DNA of 64,000 bases from positions 102,627 through 166,626 of the forward strand of contig JADJWN010000010.1 of NCBI GenBank assembly GCA_016716335.1. Direction: 5' to 3'. The translations under genes and the position numbers were made by a program. Under the pieces are notes generated by a model that worked only from the letters and a program-made list of their open reading frames with translations, was not told the origin of the DNA and ran no database searches. Below are positions 40,796 through 49,863 of the stretch, piece by piece (the stretch's first letter is position 1; each line of letters starts with the position of its first letter). The DNA is from Saprospiraceae bacterium. Lineage in GTDB: Bacteria > Bacteroidota > Bacteroidia > Chitinophagales > Saprospiraceae.

Positions 40796-40985
40796 AATAT
40801 TTTGCGAGAAAAAAATGTTAAAAATTTTTATAACTCTCTGATAAACAGCTAAAATTTGGAACCATCCATTCCAAAGCACCGGACAAAGCCTCATTTCTGC
40901 CCATCTGCCTCAAGCCTTTTATCCTTGTTTCTTCCCAAAAAACTTACAAAGGGCTGGCAATCCTGAATACTATATGGTATGTTTC

Positions 40986-42191
40986 TCAGGTGATTCTCCC
41001 CAGGATACGATTCCACAGCAGGCTGAACATTTCCCTGAAATTGCCGTCTCGCGGTCCGTCTCCACGGTTGAGGAGTTTCAGACTTCCGTCAGCATTGACC
41101 TCAAGATAAAATCTGAATACAAATTTATCCTCTGCTTCAGCTGAGGTACGAAAGGTGCCAAATCTCAGATCTTCAAAAACTATTCTGCCGGAATCCGGCT
41201 CGGTAATATTATAATATCTGTTGCTGAACCACTTCAATTTTTCAAATGTATAGTCTCCATCAAACTGCCGGCTGAGTGCTTTGTTCTTGGGGATTGTTTG
41301 CAGTCTGAATTTTTTATCACTGTCAAAAAAAGAGTATTGACCAAAGTGCCATGCAGTATCTGACTCAGCTACTCCATACCACAGAATATTGTTGAGTATG
41401 GTAGGAGTGGTCATATACCTTTGATAGCTTATCCCGTCGGCTTGCAGACTTTGCTCAAAGACTTCATTGACCCTTGCTTTATTCGTGAATGTCCAGATCA
41501 TGTATATACTGCTAACCACCAAACCTAGTCCATTGAGTATTCTTCTCCTTTTGTCTGTCCTTCTGAAAAACATACTTGCTGTCAGAAAAAGCATAAACGG
41601 CACAGTATATAAAGGATCCACGACCGAAATATTATTGAATCCTATCCTGTAATCCGAAAACGGTAATAACATCTGAGTACCATAGGTAGTAAAGCAATCC
41701 AGTATCGGATGTGTGATCAGAGACCAGAAAAACAACCATTGCCATTCCCTGACGGTAATATCGTCGGGTATCCGGTAATTATCCCGGGTGTATCTGTAAT
41801 AAATGGTATATACTCCCAGCCCTGCCAGTGACAAGCCTGCAATGGTTTTGATGATAGTAATAGCATCCGTAAGGATGATGGCACCTGCAATGGAAAGCAC
41901 CATGAAACCCCAGCATAATGCAGCAATATAACGATGATGTCTGTACCTGTACATTCTGTGCAGTATCCATCCGAATGCGATTGCGCCTGCGATACAAAAA
42001 ACGACAGAGTGTGTAGGACCCCGATGAAAAGCCAGGGCATCAATGGGAGAAAATACCGCATTGGCGGCTACATCCAGATCAGGAATAGTGCCGGCTACTG
42101 CACCCCAGAGAATGGCACGGTTGCCCGCCTTTTTGCCCAGTACCGCTTCGCCGACAGCGGCTCCGAGTACTATCTGGGTCAATGAGTCCAT
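40986..42191 (-). CDS. Membrane-bound metal-dependent hydrolase (YdjM/DUF457-like)
   Basis: 401 residues. DSLTQIVLGAAVGEAVLGKKAGNRAILWGAVAGTIPDLD at the start, FHRGPTHSV near 54-62 and ITHPILDCFTTYGTQ near 160-175 are the His/Asp metal-binding signatures of this family. About five membrane segments follow, with a soluble C-terminal domain (residues 260-401). The substrate is unknown; E. coli YdjM is induced by DNA damage. It sits 18 bases after rnc on the same strand, so co-transcription is likely. Confidence 0.82.
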   Translation of the reverse strand: MDSLTQIVLGAAVGEAVLGKKAGNRAILWGAVAGTIPDLDVAANAVFSPIDALAFHRGPTHSVVFCIAGAIAFGWILHRMYRYRHHRYIAALCWGFMVLSIAGAIILTDAITIIKTIAGLSLAGLGVYTIYYRYTRDNYRIPDDITVREWQWLFFWSLITHPILDCFTTYGTQMLLPFSDYRIGFNNISVVDPLYTVPFMLFLTASMFFRRTDKRRRILNGLGLVVSSIYMIWTFTNKARVNEVFEQSLQADGISYQRYMTTPTILNNILWYGVAESDTAWHFGQYSFFDSDKKFRLQTIPKNKALSRQFDGDYTFEKLKWFSNRYYNITEPDSGRIVFEDLRFGTFRTSAEAEDKFVFRFYLEVNADGSLKLLNRGDGPRDGNFREMFSLLWNRILGRIT

Positions 42192-42209
42192 AGACCGGCA
42201 ATGTGGATT

Positions 42210-42926
42210 TCAGAGAATCTGTAGATAACGCAGTGCCTTGCTCGCTGCATTCTGCTCTGCTGATTTTTTATTGAAGTCTTCGGCGGTGGATATTTCTCTT
42301 CCATCTATTTCTACGGCTACTTTGAAGCAATCTCTTTTGTCGAGTTTAAACTTGGCCAGCGTGATAAAGTTTATCTCCTTACCGTTTTTCTGGCACCATT
42401 CGAGGAGCTGAGACTTGTGATTATCATCCTTGGTCTCGAGTTCGTGCATGTCCAGATATTTCATCAGGATATGTCTGATGACGTATTTCCGGGTCTTTTC
42501 GTAGCCAAACTCAATATAAATAGCACCTATGAGTGCTTCGAAGGCATTGCCCAGCATCGAGCTGCTCAACTTGCCCATACTGTAATCGGCAAGGATCACA
42601 TCCAGTCCCATATCAAATGCGATTTCATTGAGGGTGGATCTTTTGACTATTTTAGAACGCATCTTGGTGAGAAAGCCTTCGTCTTTGTGGGGATATTTCT
42701 TAAAGAGATATTCAGCCACTATGGTAGAAAGTATGGCGTCTCCCAGATATTCCAGTCTTTCGTTGGTGGGCGAATTGGGAGATTCGCTGTGCATGGATTT
42801 ATGATAAAAAGCGGTTTTAAACAGATGCAGTCGGGCAGGCGTAAATCCCAGAATGGGCCTGAGCCTTTGGGCGAGGTCTTTGTCTCTTGATAAGTAACTG
42901 TTGTAAAACTTGCGCAGGATATCCAC
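42210..42926 (-). CDS. rnc: Ribonuclease III
   Basis: 238 residues. It cuts double-stranded RNA in rRNA and mRNA processing. NERLEYLGDAILSTIVAEYL is the catalytic signature, FEALIGAIYIEFG the second metal-binding helix, and the C-terminal double-stranded RNA domain ends with KKSAEQNAASKALRYL. It starts 4 bases after fabF ends, the common acpP-fabF-rnc order. Confidence 0.96.
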   Translation of the reverse strand: MDILRKFYNSYLSRDKDLAQRLRPILGFTPARLHLFKTAFYHKSMHSESPNSPTNERLEYLGDAILSTIVAEYLFKKYPHKDEGFLTKMRSKIVKRSTLNEIAFDMGLDVILADYSMGKLSSSMLGNAFEALIGAIYIEFGYEKTRKYVIRHILMKYLDMHELETKDDNHKSQLLEWCQKNGKEINFITLAKFKLDKRDCFKVAVEIDGREISTAEDFNKKSAEQNAASKALRYLQIL

Positions 42927-42930
42927 AGAT

Positions 42931-44178
42931 CTATTCCTTGTATCTGGCTATAACTACCGATGCATTATGTCCTCCGAAACCGAAAGTATTGCTCAGAGCT
43001 ACATCAATAGTCCGCTCCTCAGCTTTATTGAAAGTGAAATTAAGTCCTGCATCCAATTCGGGATCATCTGTAAAATGGTTGATGGTAGGAGGAATAAATC
43101 CTTCATTAAGAGCAGCGATGCATGCTATGGCCTCCACAGCCCCGGCAGCTCCCAGCAGATGACCGGTCATGGATTTGGTACTGCTGATATTGAGCCGGTA
43201 AGCATGATCTCCAAACAATGCCTGGATAGCCTTGGTCTCAGCGATATCACCCAAAGGTGTAGAGGTACCGTGCACATTGATGTAATCTATATCTTCCGGT
43301 CTGAGTCCTGCATCTTTGATAGCAAGGTGCATCACATTGCGGGCTCCGAGTCCTTCGGGATGCGGAGCAGTCATATGATAGGCGTCAGCCGTCATACCTG
43401 TACCCATGATCTCTCCGTATATTTTGGCTCCCCGGCGCAGTGCATGACCCAATTCCTCAAGCACCAGTGCCCCTGCTCCCTCACCCAGCACAAAGCCATC
43501 TCTGTCCTTGTCAAAAGGTCTGCTGGCAGTAGCAGGGTCATCATTGCGTTCTGACATGGCTTTCATGGATGCAAATCCTCCTACACTGGTCTTGGTAATG
43601 GCAGCTTCCGATCCTCCGGTGATCATAATATCCGCCTTACCCATCCGTATGTAATCAAAGGAGGCACCTATCGCATGGGTGGATGATGCACAGGCTGACA
43701 CGGTGGCATAGTTGATACCTCTGAATCCATATTTGATAGATATATGTCCGGGAGCTATATCAGAGATCAGCTTAGGGATAAGGAAGGGGCTGTATCTCGG
43801 CTCACCGGTCCAGGTGGTGGCCTCTTCCACGTCGTGTTCTATGGTTTCAAATCCACCAATCCCGCTGCCCCAAACCACTCCTGCACGATCCAGATCTATA
43901 CTGCCGAGGTCCAATCCGGCCATCTGCATGGCTTCTTCTGCCGTCACCAATGCATACTGTGCAAAACGGTCCAGACGACGGGCATCTTTTCTCGGTATGA
44001 ATGCTTCGACATCAAAATTCTTGAGCTCACAGGCAAATCTCACCTTAAACAGTGATGCATCAAATCTTGTGATTGGAATGGCTCCGCTCACTCCATTACG
44101 CAATCCCTGTACATATTCCGGATAATTATTTCCAATAGGGGTCAAAGCTCCGATACCTGTGATGACTACTCTTCTCAT
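42931..44178 (-). CDS. fabF: Beta-ketoacyl-ACP synthase II
   Basis: 415 residues from ATG 44178 (MRRVVITGIGALTPIG). It extends fatty acids by two carbons. The catalytic Cys is in VSACASSTHA, with His in HGTSTPLGD and MTGHLLGAAGAVEA. Length and motifs are canonical. It is preceded by an attenuator-like hairpin after acpP and is tightly followed by rnc. Confidence 0.96.
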   Translation of the reverse strand: MRRVVITGIGALTPIGNNYPEYVQGLRNGVSGAIPITRFDASLFKVRFACELKNFDVEAFIPRKDARRLDRFAQYALVTAEEAMQMAGLDLGSIDLDRAGVVWGSGIGGFETIEHDVEEATTWTGEPRYSPFLIPKLISDIAPGHISIKYGFRGINYATVSACASSTHAIGASFDYIRMGKADIMITGGSEAAITKTSVGGFASMKAMSERNDDPATASRPFDKDRDGFVLGEGAGALVLEELGHALRRGAKIYGEIMGTGMTADAYHMTAPHPEGLGARNVMHLAIKDAGLRPEDIDYINVHGTSTPLGDIAETKAIQALFGDHAYRLNISSTKSMTGHLLGAAGAVEAIACIAALNEGFIPPTINHFTDDPELDAGLNFTFNKAEERTIDVALSNTFGFGGHNASVVIARYKE

Positions 44179-44283
44179 AAAGTGGGTTAATGATCTGTAA
44201 AAATCCATCCGGCTATATTGAAACCGGAAAAAAGCGTCACAAAATTAATGTATTGATGCCAAACCTTGAAGAAAGGCATAAAA

Positions 44284-44318
44284 AAATCCACAAACACACA
44301 GGTGGTGCTTGTGGATTT
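44284..44318 (-). terminator. Hairpin with U-tract between acpP and fabF
   Basis: AAATCCACAA (44284-44293) pairs with TTGTGGATTT (44309-44318), followed on the minus strand by TTTTATG. It lies after acpP (stop at 44338) and before fabF, so it may attenuate rather than fully stop transcription, giving more acpP than fabF message. Confidence 0.7.
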
Positions 44319-44337
44319 ATACTTTTCGGAACGGATC

Positions 44338-44574
44338 TTATGCTTTGCTTGCTTCCAGAAATTCGATAGCCTGACCGACGGTCTGAATTTTTTCAGCCTG
44401 ATCATCCGGAATGGAGACATCAAACTCTTTTTCAAACTCCATGATCAGTTCTACCGTATCTAATGAATCAGCGCCCAGATCATTGGTGAAGCTGGCTTCG
44501 TTGGTAACTTCAGACTCATCTACACCTAATTTGTCCACAATGATTTTTCTTACTTTTTCTGCAATTTGTGACAT
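44338..44574 (-). CDS. acpP: Acyl carrier protein
   Basis: 78 residues from ATG 44574 (MSQIAEKVRKIIVDKLGVDE); the upstream open stretch is non-conserved. The phosphopantetheine-attachment Ser is in LGADSLDTVELIM. The protein is acidic, as expected. It carries growing fatty acyl chains for FabF. Its promoter is probably near 44610. Confidence 0.96.
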   Translation of the reverse strand: MSQIAEKVRKIIVDKLGVDESEVTNEASFTNDLGADSLDTVELIMEFEKEFDVSIPDDQAEKIQTVGQAIEFLEASKA

Positions 44575-44659
44575 TGTACGAATGTTTTTCTGATTAAGCT
44601 GCAAAGTACTTTTTTTAATGATAAAACCGTTGTACAACATTGTATTATCTGTACCCGCC

Positions 44660-46324
44660 TCACATCTTTACCACCTTACCGGTGTAGACCATTCTGTCAC
44701 CTTGCTTCAACCGTACAAAATACATACCCTGTGGCAAGGCTGACATATCCCACTGAAACTCCCGGGTGTCCACCTGCCTGCGATAGACTACATTGCCGGT
44801 GATATCCGTGCACTCTGCCACAGTTTGTCCCTGCACATCGCTACCCAACCGTACGGATAGTCTGTCGGTCACCGGATTGGGATACATCTGAACATGCACA
44901 ACCTCCGGCATATCCTCTACAGCACTCACCAGACCCAGGGCCCGGGCATCAAAGCCATAGTGGTAGTGTAAGGTCCCGAATGTGGAGTGTCTAATCTTGC
45001 TTTCCACTCTTACACCAATATACAATAAGTCATCATAAATTCCTGCTTTCTGTACTTTTATTAATTCTTCACCCTCCTGTAAAAGATTGAGATTGGCAAT
45101 CTTGATAAAATTATTTATACCAGGTAATATTTCAAATAAATCCATTTTTACATATCCTGATTTTTCCCCAATCGCCAGGATAAAGGTTTTATCGTTTTTT
45201 ACCATTAAAGGTATAATGTGATAATAACCATTGTCATTTGTTTGTAATCTGTTGATTTCAGCCACAATATTTCCTTTTTCATCAAGCCAGTTTATCCCCA
45301 ACGGATATGAGTTGAAGAATTCAATGTCAATTGAATTAAATATGAAAATCTGACTATTGACACTGTGGTTCGCGAGATAATTCCGCCTGTCGGCAGTCCA
45401 TTTCTGCAACGGTAAAAGATCTATGGTTTTATCAAGAGAAATACTTAAATCACTGTTAATTTTCAGATAACTGAATGATGAAATCAACCTTACTCCTTCA
45501 ATGTCTGCCGGGTTGATTACCTGTATTACAGCCATGATAGTAGTATCATTTATCAATTTTATCCTTGGCAATTCAAAGAAATTTAAAAGTTGAGTACGGA
45601 GGCCGGAGCTGAAAGTAAGGACACTGCCTCCGGCTGATAGTACACTGCCATTATTGTCAAAAGGAACAAACACCAAATCCTGTTTGAGCGTATCGTTTTC
45701 AATGCGGTTTTTATAATAAAAATACAGATAATTACCATCAGAAAGTGGGATATTCTGCTCTGCAAAAGCAATATAATTTCTGAATGTAGTGTCTGAAAAG
45801 GTTGCGGTTTCCTTCAGTTCTCCACTTTCTGTATCCACACGCCTTATGACCGGATGCCCGTAAAAGCCAAAAATACTGAAATTTCCTCTGGGTGCAAAAT
45901 CCCTGAATCCGGAAAGTTCGATTTCCTTCGAATCCGGAAGGTATCGCATACGACCGTTTATAAAATGTTCCCGATACTTCTCGTCTTTATGGACACCTGT
46001 ATAATAAATAAATTCAGGCTTTCCGTTTTTTAAATCCAATTTATGAAGCAGACATCCATCGGGTCCGAAATCAGGTGATTGGCTGAAGGTTGACTCGAGG
46101 ATATAAAGGTGATTGTCATACACATCCTGCTCAACCAAATGTTTATGAGAATATTTGGATGAATAAGGATCAGTAGGTTCTTTTATGAAATACGGGTCTT
46201 CAGACACGTAAGTCCAAAGCGGCTGTATCCCGGACCATTCGAGTTCTGGCAGGTTTGATTGGGTAAATACCATTCCTTTAATGAATAGAATACCTGCTGC
46301 AATAATAAATTTTAAAACTTTCAT
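44660..46324 (-). CDS. T9SS type A sorting-domain protein
   Basis: 554 residues with a signal peptide ending FTQ. The long middle part is rich in beta-type sequence with no catalytic motif; it may be a propeller. The C-terminus has VQMYPNPVTDRLSVRL and WDMSALPQGMYFVRLKQGDRMVYTGKVVKM, a clear T9SS type A tail. It is therefore exported to the cell surface or medium. It lies 12 bases after the cysteine-rich lipoprotein gene, so the two probably form an operon. Confidence 0.82.
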   Translation of the reverse strand: MKVLKFIIAAGILFIKGMVFTQSNLPELEWSGIQPLWTYVSEDPYFIKEPTDPYSSKYSHKHLVEQDVYDNHLYILESTFSQSPDFGPDGCLLHKLDLKNGKPEFIYYTGVHKDEKYREHFINGRMRYLPDSKEIELSGFRDFAPRGNFSIFGFYGHPVIRRVDTESGELKETATFSDTTFRNYIAFAEQNIPLSDGNYLYFYYKNRIENDTLKQDLVFVPFDNNGSVLSAGGSVLTFSSGLRTQLLNFFELPRIKLINDTTIMAVIQVINPADIEGVRLISSFSYLKINSDLSISLDKTIDLLPLQKWTADRRNYLANHSVNSQIFIFNSIDIEFFNSYPLGINWLDEKGNIVAEINRLQTNDNGYYHIIPLMVKNDKTFILAIGEKSGYVKMDLFEILPGINNFIKIANLNLLQEGEELIKVQKAGIYDDLLYIGVRVESKIRHSTFGTLHYHYGFDARALGLVSAVEDMPEVVHVQMYPNPVTDRLSVRLGSDVQGQTVAECTDITGNVVYRRQVDTREFQWDMSALPQGMYFVRLKQGDRMVYTGKVVKM

Positions 46325-46336
46325 TCCTGTGTATTT

Positions 46337-47062
46337 TTAAAATTCATGTAATATATTACACTGAAAAGTACACCCGGTGCTGGAAACAGTATTCAGCGGA
46401 CAAGCCGCAATGGGTATAGAACAAGAATTCGCAGGCACCTCGACAATATGGTAATCTGCTGCCCATACACTGTTTACAGATATATAATCAGTCCTTCTTC
46501 TGCAACACTCTTTACTGCATCTGATTTCTACAGGAACCAGTGCTGTAAGCCCACCATTTCGATTAATTTCAACGGTACAGGTTTTGGTACATTGGGCAAT
46601 TAAATATTCAAATTTTATAACTGAATAAGTATGGGGAGAAAAAGTATGGAGAAAATAATTTGTCATCACCCTCCATACTTCGACATTGAAATCAAACCAA
46701 AACATGTCAATGGTATTATTGGCGATAGCTGCCAAAACATCCGAATTGAACTGAGGGCAGTCATGATCCAATATTTCAAAATTGCCCAAATGTAATGCAA
46801 CTACTCCTCCAAATCCAAAACAATAATCGTAATGCAATCTCACAATAAAATTGCATCCGGGATAATGACTCAGTTGAATATTTTGTACAAACTGACCAGA
46901 ATGGCATGACCCTGTGGCCAGTGTCTCAGGTTTACAACTTTCTCCTGCTTCTCGCAGCTCCAAATTATTGGAACTTTGTTCAGGACTCAACTCCTGCTTT
47001 TCATAACAAGATATGATATTTAGTAATCCATATATACTCATAATAAAAAATATATTTCTCAT
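46337..47062 (-). CDS. Cysteine-rich lipoprotein, unknown function
   Basis: 241 residues with a lipoprotein signal ending ISC, residue 19. At least 15 cysteines are spread over the mature part (ESC, GSCHS, GCNF, DYCFG, AQCTKTC, RCSKECC, NSCSIP, TGCTFQC), suggesting disulfides. I do not recognise a family. The gene opens a likely two-gene operon with a T9SS substrate. The cysteine-rich tail ends CNILHEF without a sorting tail. Confidence 0.65.
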   Translation of the reverse strand: MRNIFFIMSIYGLLNIISCYEKQELSPEQSSNNLELREAGESCKPETLATGSCHSGQFVQNIQLSHYPGCNFIVRLHYDYCFGFGGVVALHLGNFEILDHDCPQFNSDVLAAIANNTIDMFWFDFNVEVWRVMTNYFLHTFSPHTYSVIKFEYLIAQCTKTCTVEINRNGGLTALVPVEIRCSKECCRRRTDYISVNSVWAADYHIVEVPANSCSIPIAACPLNTVSSTGCTFQCNILHEF

Positions 47063-47181
47063 GATAAGATAGTTTGATAGTGAATAATAAAGATACTTCG
47101 ATACGTCGGTCGGGTCATATTTGTATTCACCATCATACTATGGAGGTAAAGCATGAGAAATCGAATCCTTACAATACCGGC

Positions 47182-47224
47182 TTGTATTGTATTGTATTGT
47201 ATTGTATTGTATTGTATTGTATTG
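47182..47224. repeat. Pentanucleotide tandem repeat (TTGTA), 8.6 copies
   Basis: TTGTA is repeated without a mismatch from 47182 to 47224. Just before it, ACAATAC (47171-47177) can pair with the start of the array. It lies between divergent genes, 120 bases from the lipoprotein start and 286 bases from pyk. Unit length 5 makes copy number change easy by slippage. Confidence 0.9.
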
Positions 47225-47509
47225 CAGTCGCAGTCATGCGCCGGATTTTTTTCGACTGCAATTTAAGGTTTTGTTTGGAATATTACAAGTATCAGCTATG
47301 GAAAAATTAAAAATATAACTTTTGCCGACATTTTTGTAAGTAAGAGTATGCGTATTTCAAATTCGGTTGATGACAGGTGACAGGAAATATTTATTGAATG
47401 TAATCTGATTCTTAAGTCAACATCATAGACAGATGAAATCCAAAACATTCCTTCCCAATTATTGTAAAATATACACTATCTTCGCACCTTCTTAAATATT
47501 TGCAGCAAA
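47225..47509. other. Intergenic upstream of pyk
   Basis: A+T-rich with no recognised gene. It should hold the pyk promoter; TATCTTCG at about 47477-47484 is a weak match to the -7 box. Confidence 0.35.
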
Positions 47510-48955
47510 GTGGCAGCATTATTACACATCAACGACAAGCAAAAGACCAAGATTATTGCCACCATCGGTCCGGCATCTTCGAGCAAGGAAGCTCTGACTG
47601 ACCTTGTACGGGCTGGTGTCAATGTATTCAGGCTCAATTTTTCTCACGGAAGTCACGAAGACCATCAGGCGGTGATTGACAATATACTCGAGATCAATGA
47701 GCGATACAATACCCATGTAGGGATACTTGCAGACCTTCAGGGGCCTAAGCTCAGAGTGGGTAAGATGGAAAACGGAGGAGTAGAAATAGCTCCGGGTGAT
47801 ATACTCACCTTTGTCAATGAAGAGTGCATTGGCACCAAAGACAGGATATATATGAGTTATGAACTTTTTCCCAAGGATGTAAAAGTGGGTGAAAAGGTGC
47901 TCGTGGATGATGGCAAAATCGTACTGGAGGTGATAGAGACCGATCAGCAAAAGGAAGTGAAGCTCAAGGTACTGTTTGGCTCAGTATTATCCTCCAACAA
48001 AGGTGTCAACCTGCCGGACACTCATGTCTCCCAACCCTCCCTGACAGAAAAAGACCTGAGAGACCTGGATTATATTCTTACCCAACCGGTCAACTGGATT
48101 GCTCTGTCTTTTGTAAGAAAAGCTGCCGATGTACGGGATCTCCAAAAACGTATCAAAGCGAGGAAGCATTTTGCCAAGGTGATAGCCAAAATAGAAAAGC
48201 CCGAAGCCATACGCAACATAAAAGAAATCATCAATGAATCGGATGCAGTAATGATTGCCCGGGGAGACCTCGGGGTAGAAATGCCCATAGAACAACTCCC
48301 TGCACTGCAGAAAATGATTATATCCAAATGCATTCAGAAAGCCAAGCCGGTCATCGTAGCCACGCAGATGATGGAAAGTATGATAACCAACCCTTCACCC
48401 ACCAGGGCTGAGGTCACAGATGTGGCCAATGCGGTGCTTGATGGTACGGATGCCGTGATGCTGAGCGGCGAAACCTCCGTGGGCAAACATCCCGCCTTGG
48501 TAGTTGAAGCTATGAACAAAATCATCCGGGAAGCAGAAGCGCACTATGAAAGTCACACCAAACGACCCAAACCCGACCCGGAGGCGGATACTTATCTGTC
48601 GGATGTATTATGTCTGAATGCACCCAGGATAGCTGAGGAGGTAAATGCTAAAGCCATACTTGGTCTTACTGTCAATGGTTATACGGCATTTAAAATTTCG
48701 AGTTGCAGGCCAAAAAGCGAAATTCACATCTTTTCAGACCGGCCCTACATGCTCAATACGCTCAGTCTCGTGTGGGGTGTGAAATGTTATCTCTACACCA
48801 AGTTTACCACTACTGACGAGACCATCGAGGATGTCAACAATATTCTTAAGGACGAAGGGGTACTGCAGGAAGGAGATATTGTCATCAATACAGGCAGCAT
48901 GCCGCTGCACAAGCGATTCAGAACCAATATGCTCAAAATCACGGTAGTGGATTGA
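47510..48955 (+). CDS. pyk: Pyruvate kinase
   Basis: 481 residues from a GTG start, the only plausible one. It makes pyruvate and ATP from phosphoenolpyruvate in glycolysis. IIATIGPASSSKEAL, FRLNFSHGSHEDH, VIAKIEKPEAI, MIARGDLGVEMPIEQLP and VATQMMESM are present in order, with the C-terminal domain complete. It is followed by a hydrolase gene with a short leader. Confidence 0.95.
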   Translation: MAALLHINDKQKTKIIATIGPASSSKEALTDLVRAGVNVFRLNFSHGSHEDHQAVIDNILEINERYNTHVGILADLQGPKLRVGKMENGGVEIAPGDILTFVNEECIGTKDRIYMSYELFPKDVKVGEKVLVDDGKIVLEVIETDQQKEVKLKVLFGSVLSSNKGVNLPDTHVSQPSLTEKDLRDLDYILTQPVNWIALSFVRKAADVRDLQKRIKARKHFAKVIAKIEKPEAIRNIKEIINESDAVMIARGDLGVEMPIEQLPALQKMIISKCIQKAKPVIVATQMMESMITNPSPTRAEVTDVANAVLDGTDAVMLSGETSVGKHPALVVEAMNKIIREAEAHYESHTKRPKPDPEADTYLSDVLCLNAPRIAEEVNAKAILGLTVNGYTAFKISSCRPKSEIHIFSDRPYMLNTLSLVWGVKCYLYTKFTTTDETIEDVNNILKDEGVLQEGDIVINTGSMPLHKRFRTNMLKITVVD

Positions 48956-49044
48956 TTCAGGTAGCCTGCCTGCACCTCGCTGAACATTTTTACACCCCGG
49001 TTTGTCTGTATAGTCATAGATTGTGTAATTGTATCCGCCAGATC

Positions 49045-49812
49045 ATGGACCTGAATTATAAAGTTTTTGGAAGCGGACCTCCGGTAGTGATTCTGCACGG
49101 ACTCTTCGGCATGCTGGATAATCTCCAGGTGCTGGCCCGCAGATTTGAACAATCGGGATATATGGTGTACCTGATCGATCAGAGAGACCACGGACGTTCG
49201 CCGCATACCCATGAATTTGATTATCATGTACTGGGAGCAGACCTGCATGATTTTCTGGAATCTCAATGGCTGCACCAGATCGTGCTGATTGGTCACAGCA
49301 TGGGAGGCAAAACCGCTATGCAGTATGCCGCAGATTACAATACGGATATACGCAGGCTCATCGTGGTGGATATAGCGCCCAAACGGTATCCGGGTGGACA
49401 TGAACTGGTGTTTGATGCACTTAATGCTGTCAATCTATCCACTCTGCAGTCAAGACAGGAAGCCGAAAATATACTCCGGGCATATCTGCATGATGAGGGC
49501 ACCGTCCAGTTTTTGATGAAAAACCTCAGCAGAAATAAAGAGGGTGGCTTTGAGTGGAAAATGAATCTCCCCCTGTTGCAAAAATCCTATCCAAACATAA
49601 TAGGCGAAGTGGAAATTCAGCATCCGGTAGATATAGACACCCTGTTCATCAGAGGCGAAAAATCAAATTATATCACCGACGAAGATATAAGGGAAATCCC
49701 AAGACTATTTCCACATGCTGTCTTTGAGACCATACCCGGGGCCGGCCATTGGGTACATGTGGATGCACCGGATGCACTATTTCAGTCCATTTTGCGTTTT
49801 ATAGAAACATAA
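49045..49812 (+). CDS. Alpha/beta hydrolase (YbfF-like)
   Basis: 255 residues from ATG 49045; a longer frame from 48952 overlaps pyk and lacks coding signs. PVVILHGLFGMLDNLQVLARRF is the oxyanion loop, IGHSMGGKTAM (near 83-93) the nucleophile elbow, and GAGHWVHVDAP the catalytic His near 234. The family hydrolyses esters; the substrate is unknown. It lies 89 bases after pyk. Confidence 0.85.
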   Translation: MDLNYKVFGSGPPVVILHGLFGMLDNLQVLARRFEQSGYMVYLIDQRDHGRSPHTHEFDYHVLGADLHDFLESQWLHQIVLIGHSMGGKTAMQYAADYNTDIRRLIVVDIAPKRYPGGHELVFDALNAVNLSTLQSRQEAENILRAYLHDEGTVQFLMKNLSRNKEGGFEWKMNLPLLQKSYPNIIGEVEIQHPVDIDTLFIRGEKSNYITDEDIREIPRLFPHAVFETIPGAGHWVHVDAPDALFQSILRFIET

Positions 49813-49863
49813 TCCTGATTTTAACGTCGTAATCGTGCCCATATTTCAAACAATCATGCAACC

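Noticed and set aside
47182..47224. CRISPR array
   Set aside because: The unit is 5 bases with no spacers and no cas genes. No CRISPR-like repeat was seen anywhere in the window.
47074..47310. Small plus-strand gene across the TTGTA array
   Set aside because: The predicted peptide is mostly the repeat (LYCIVLYCI) without a start signal or conservation; the array explains the open frame.
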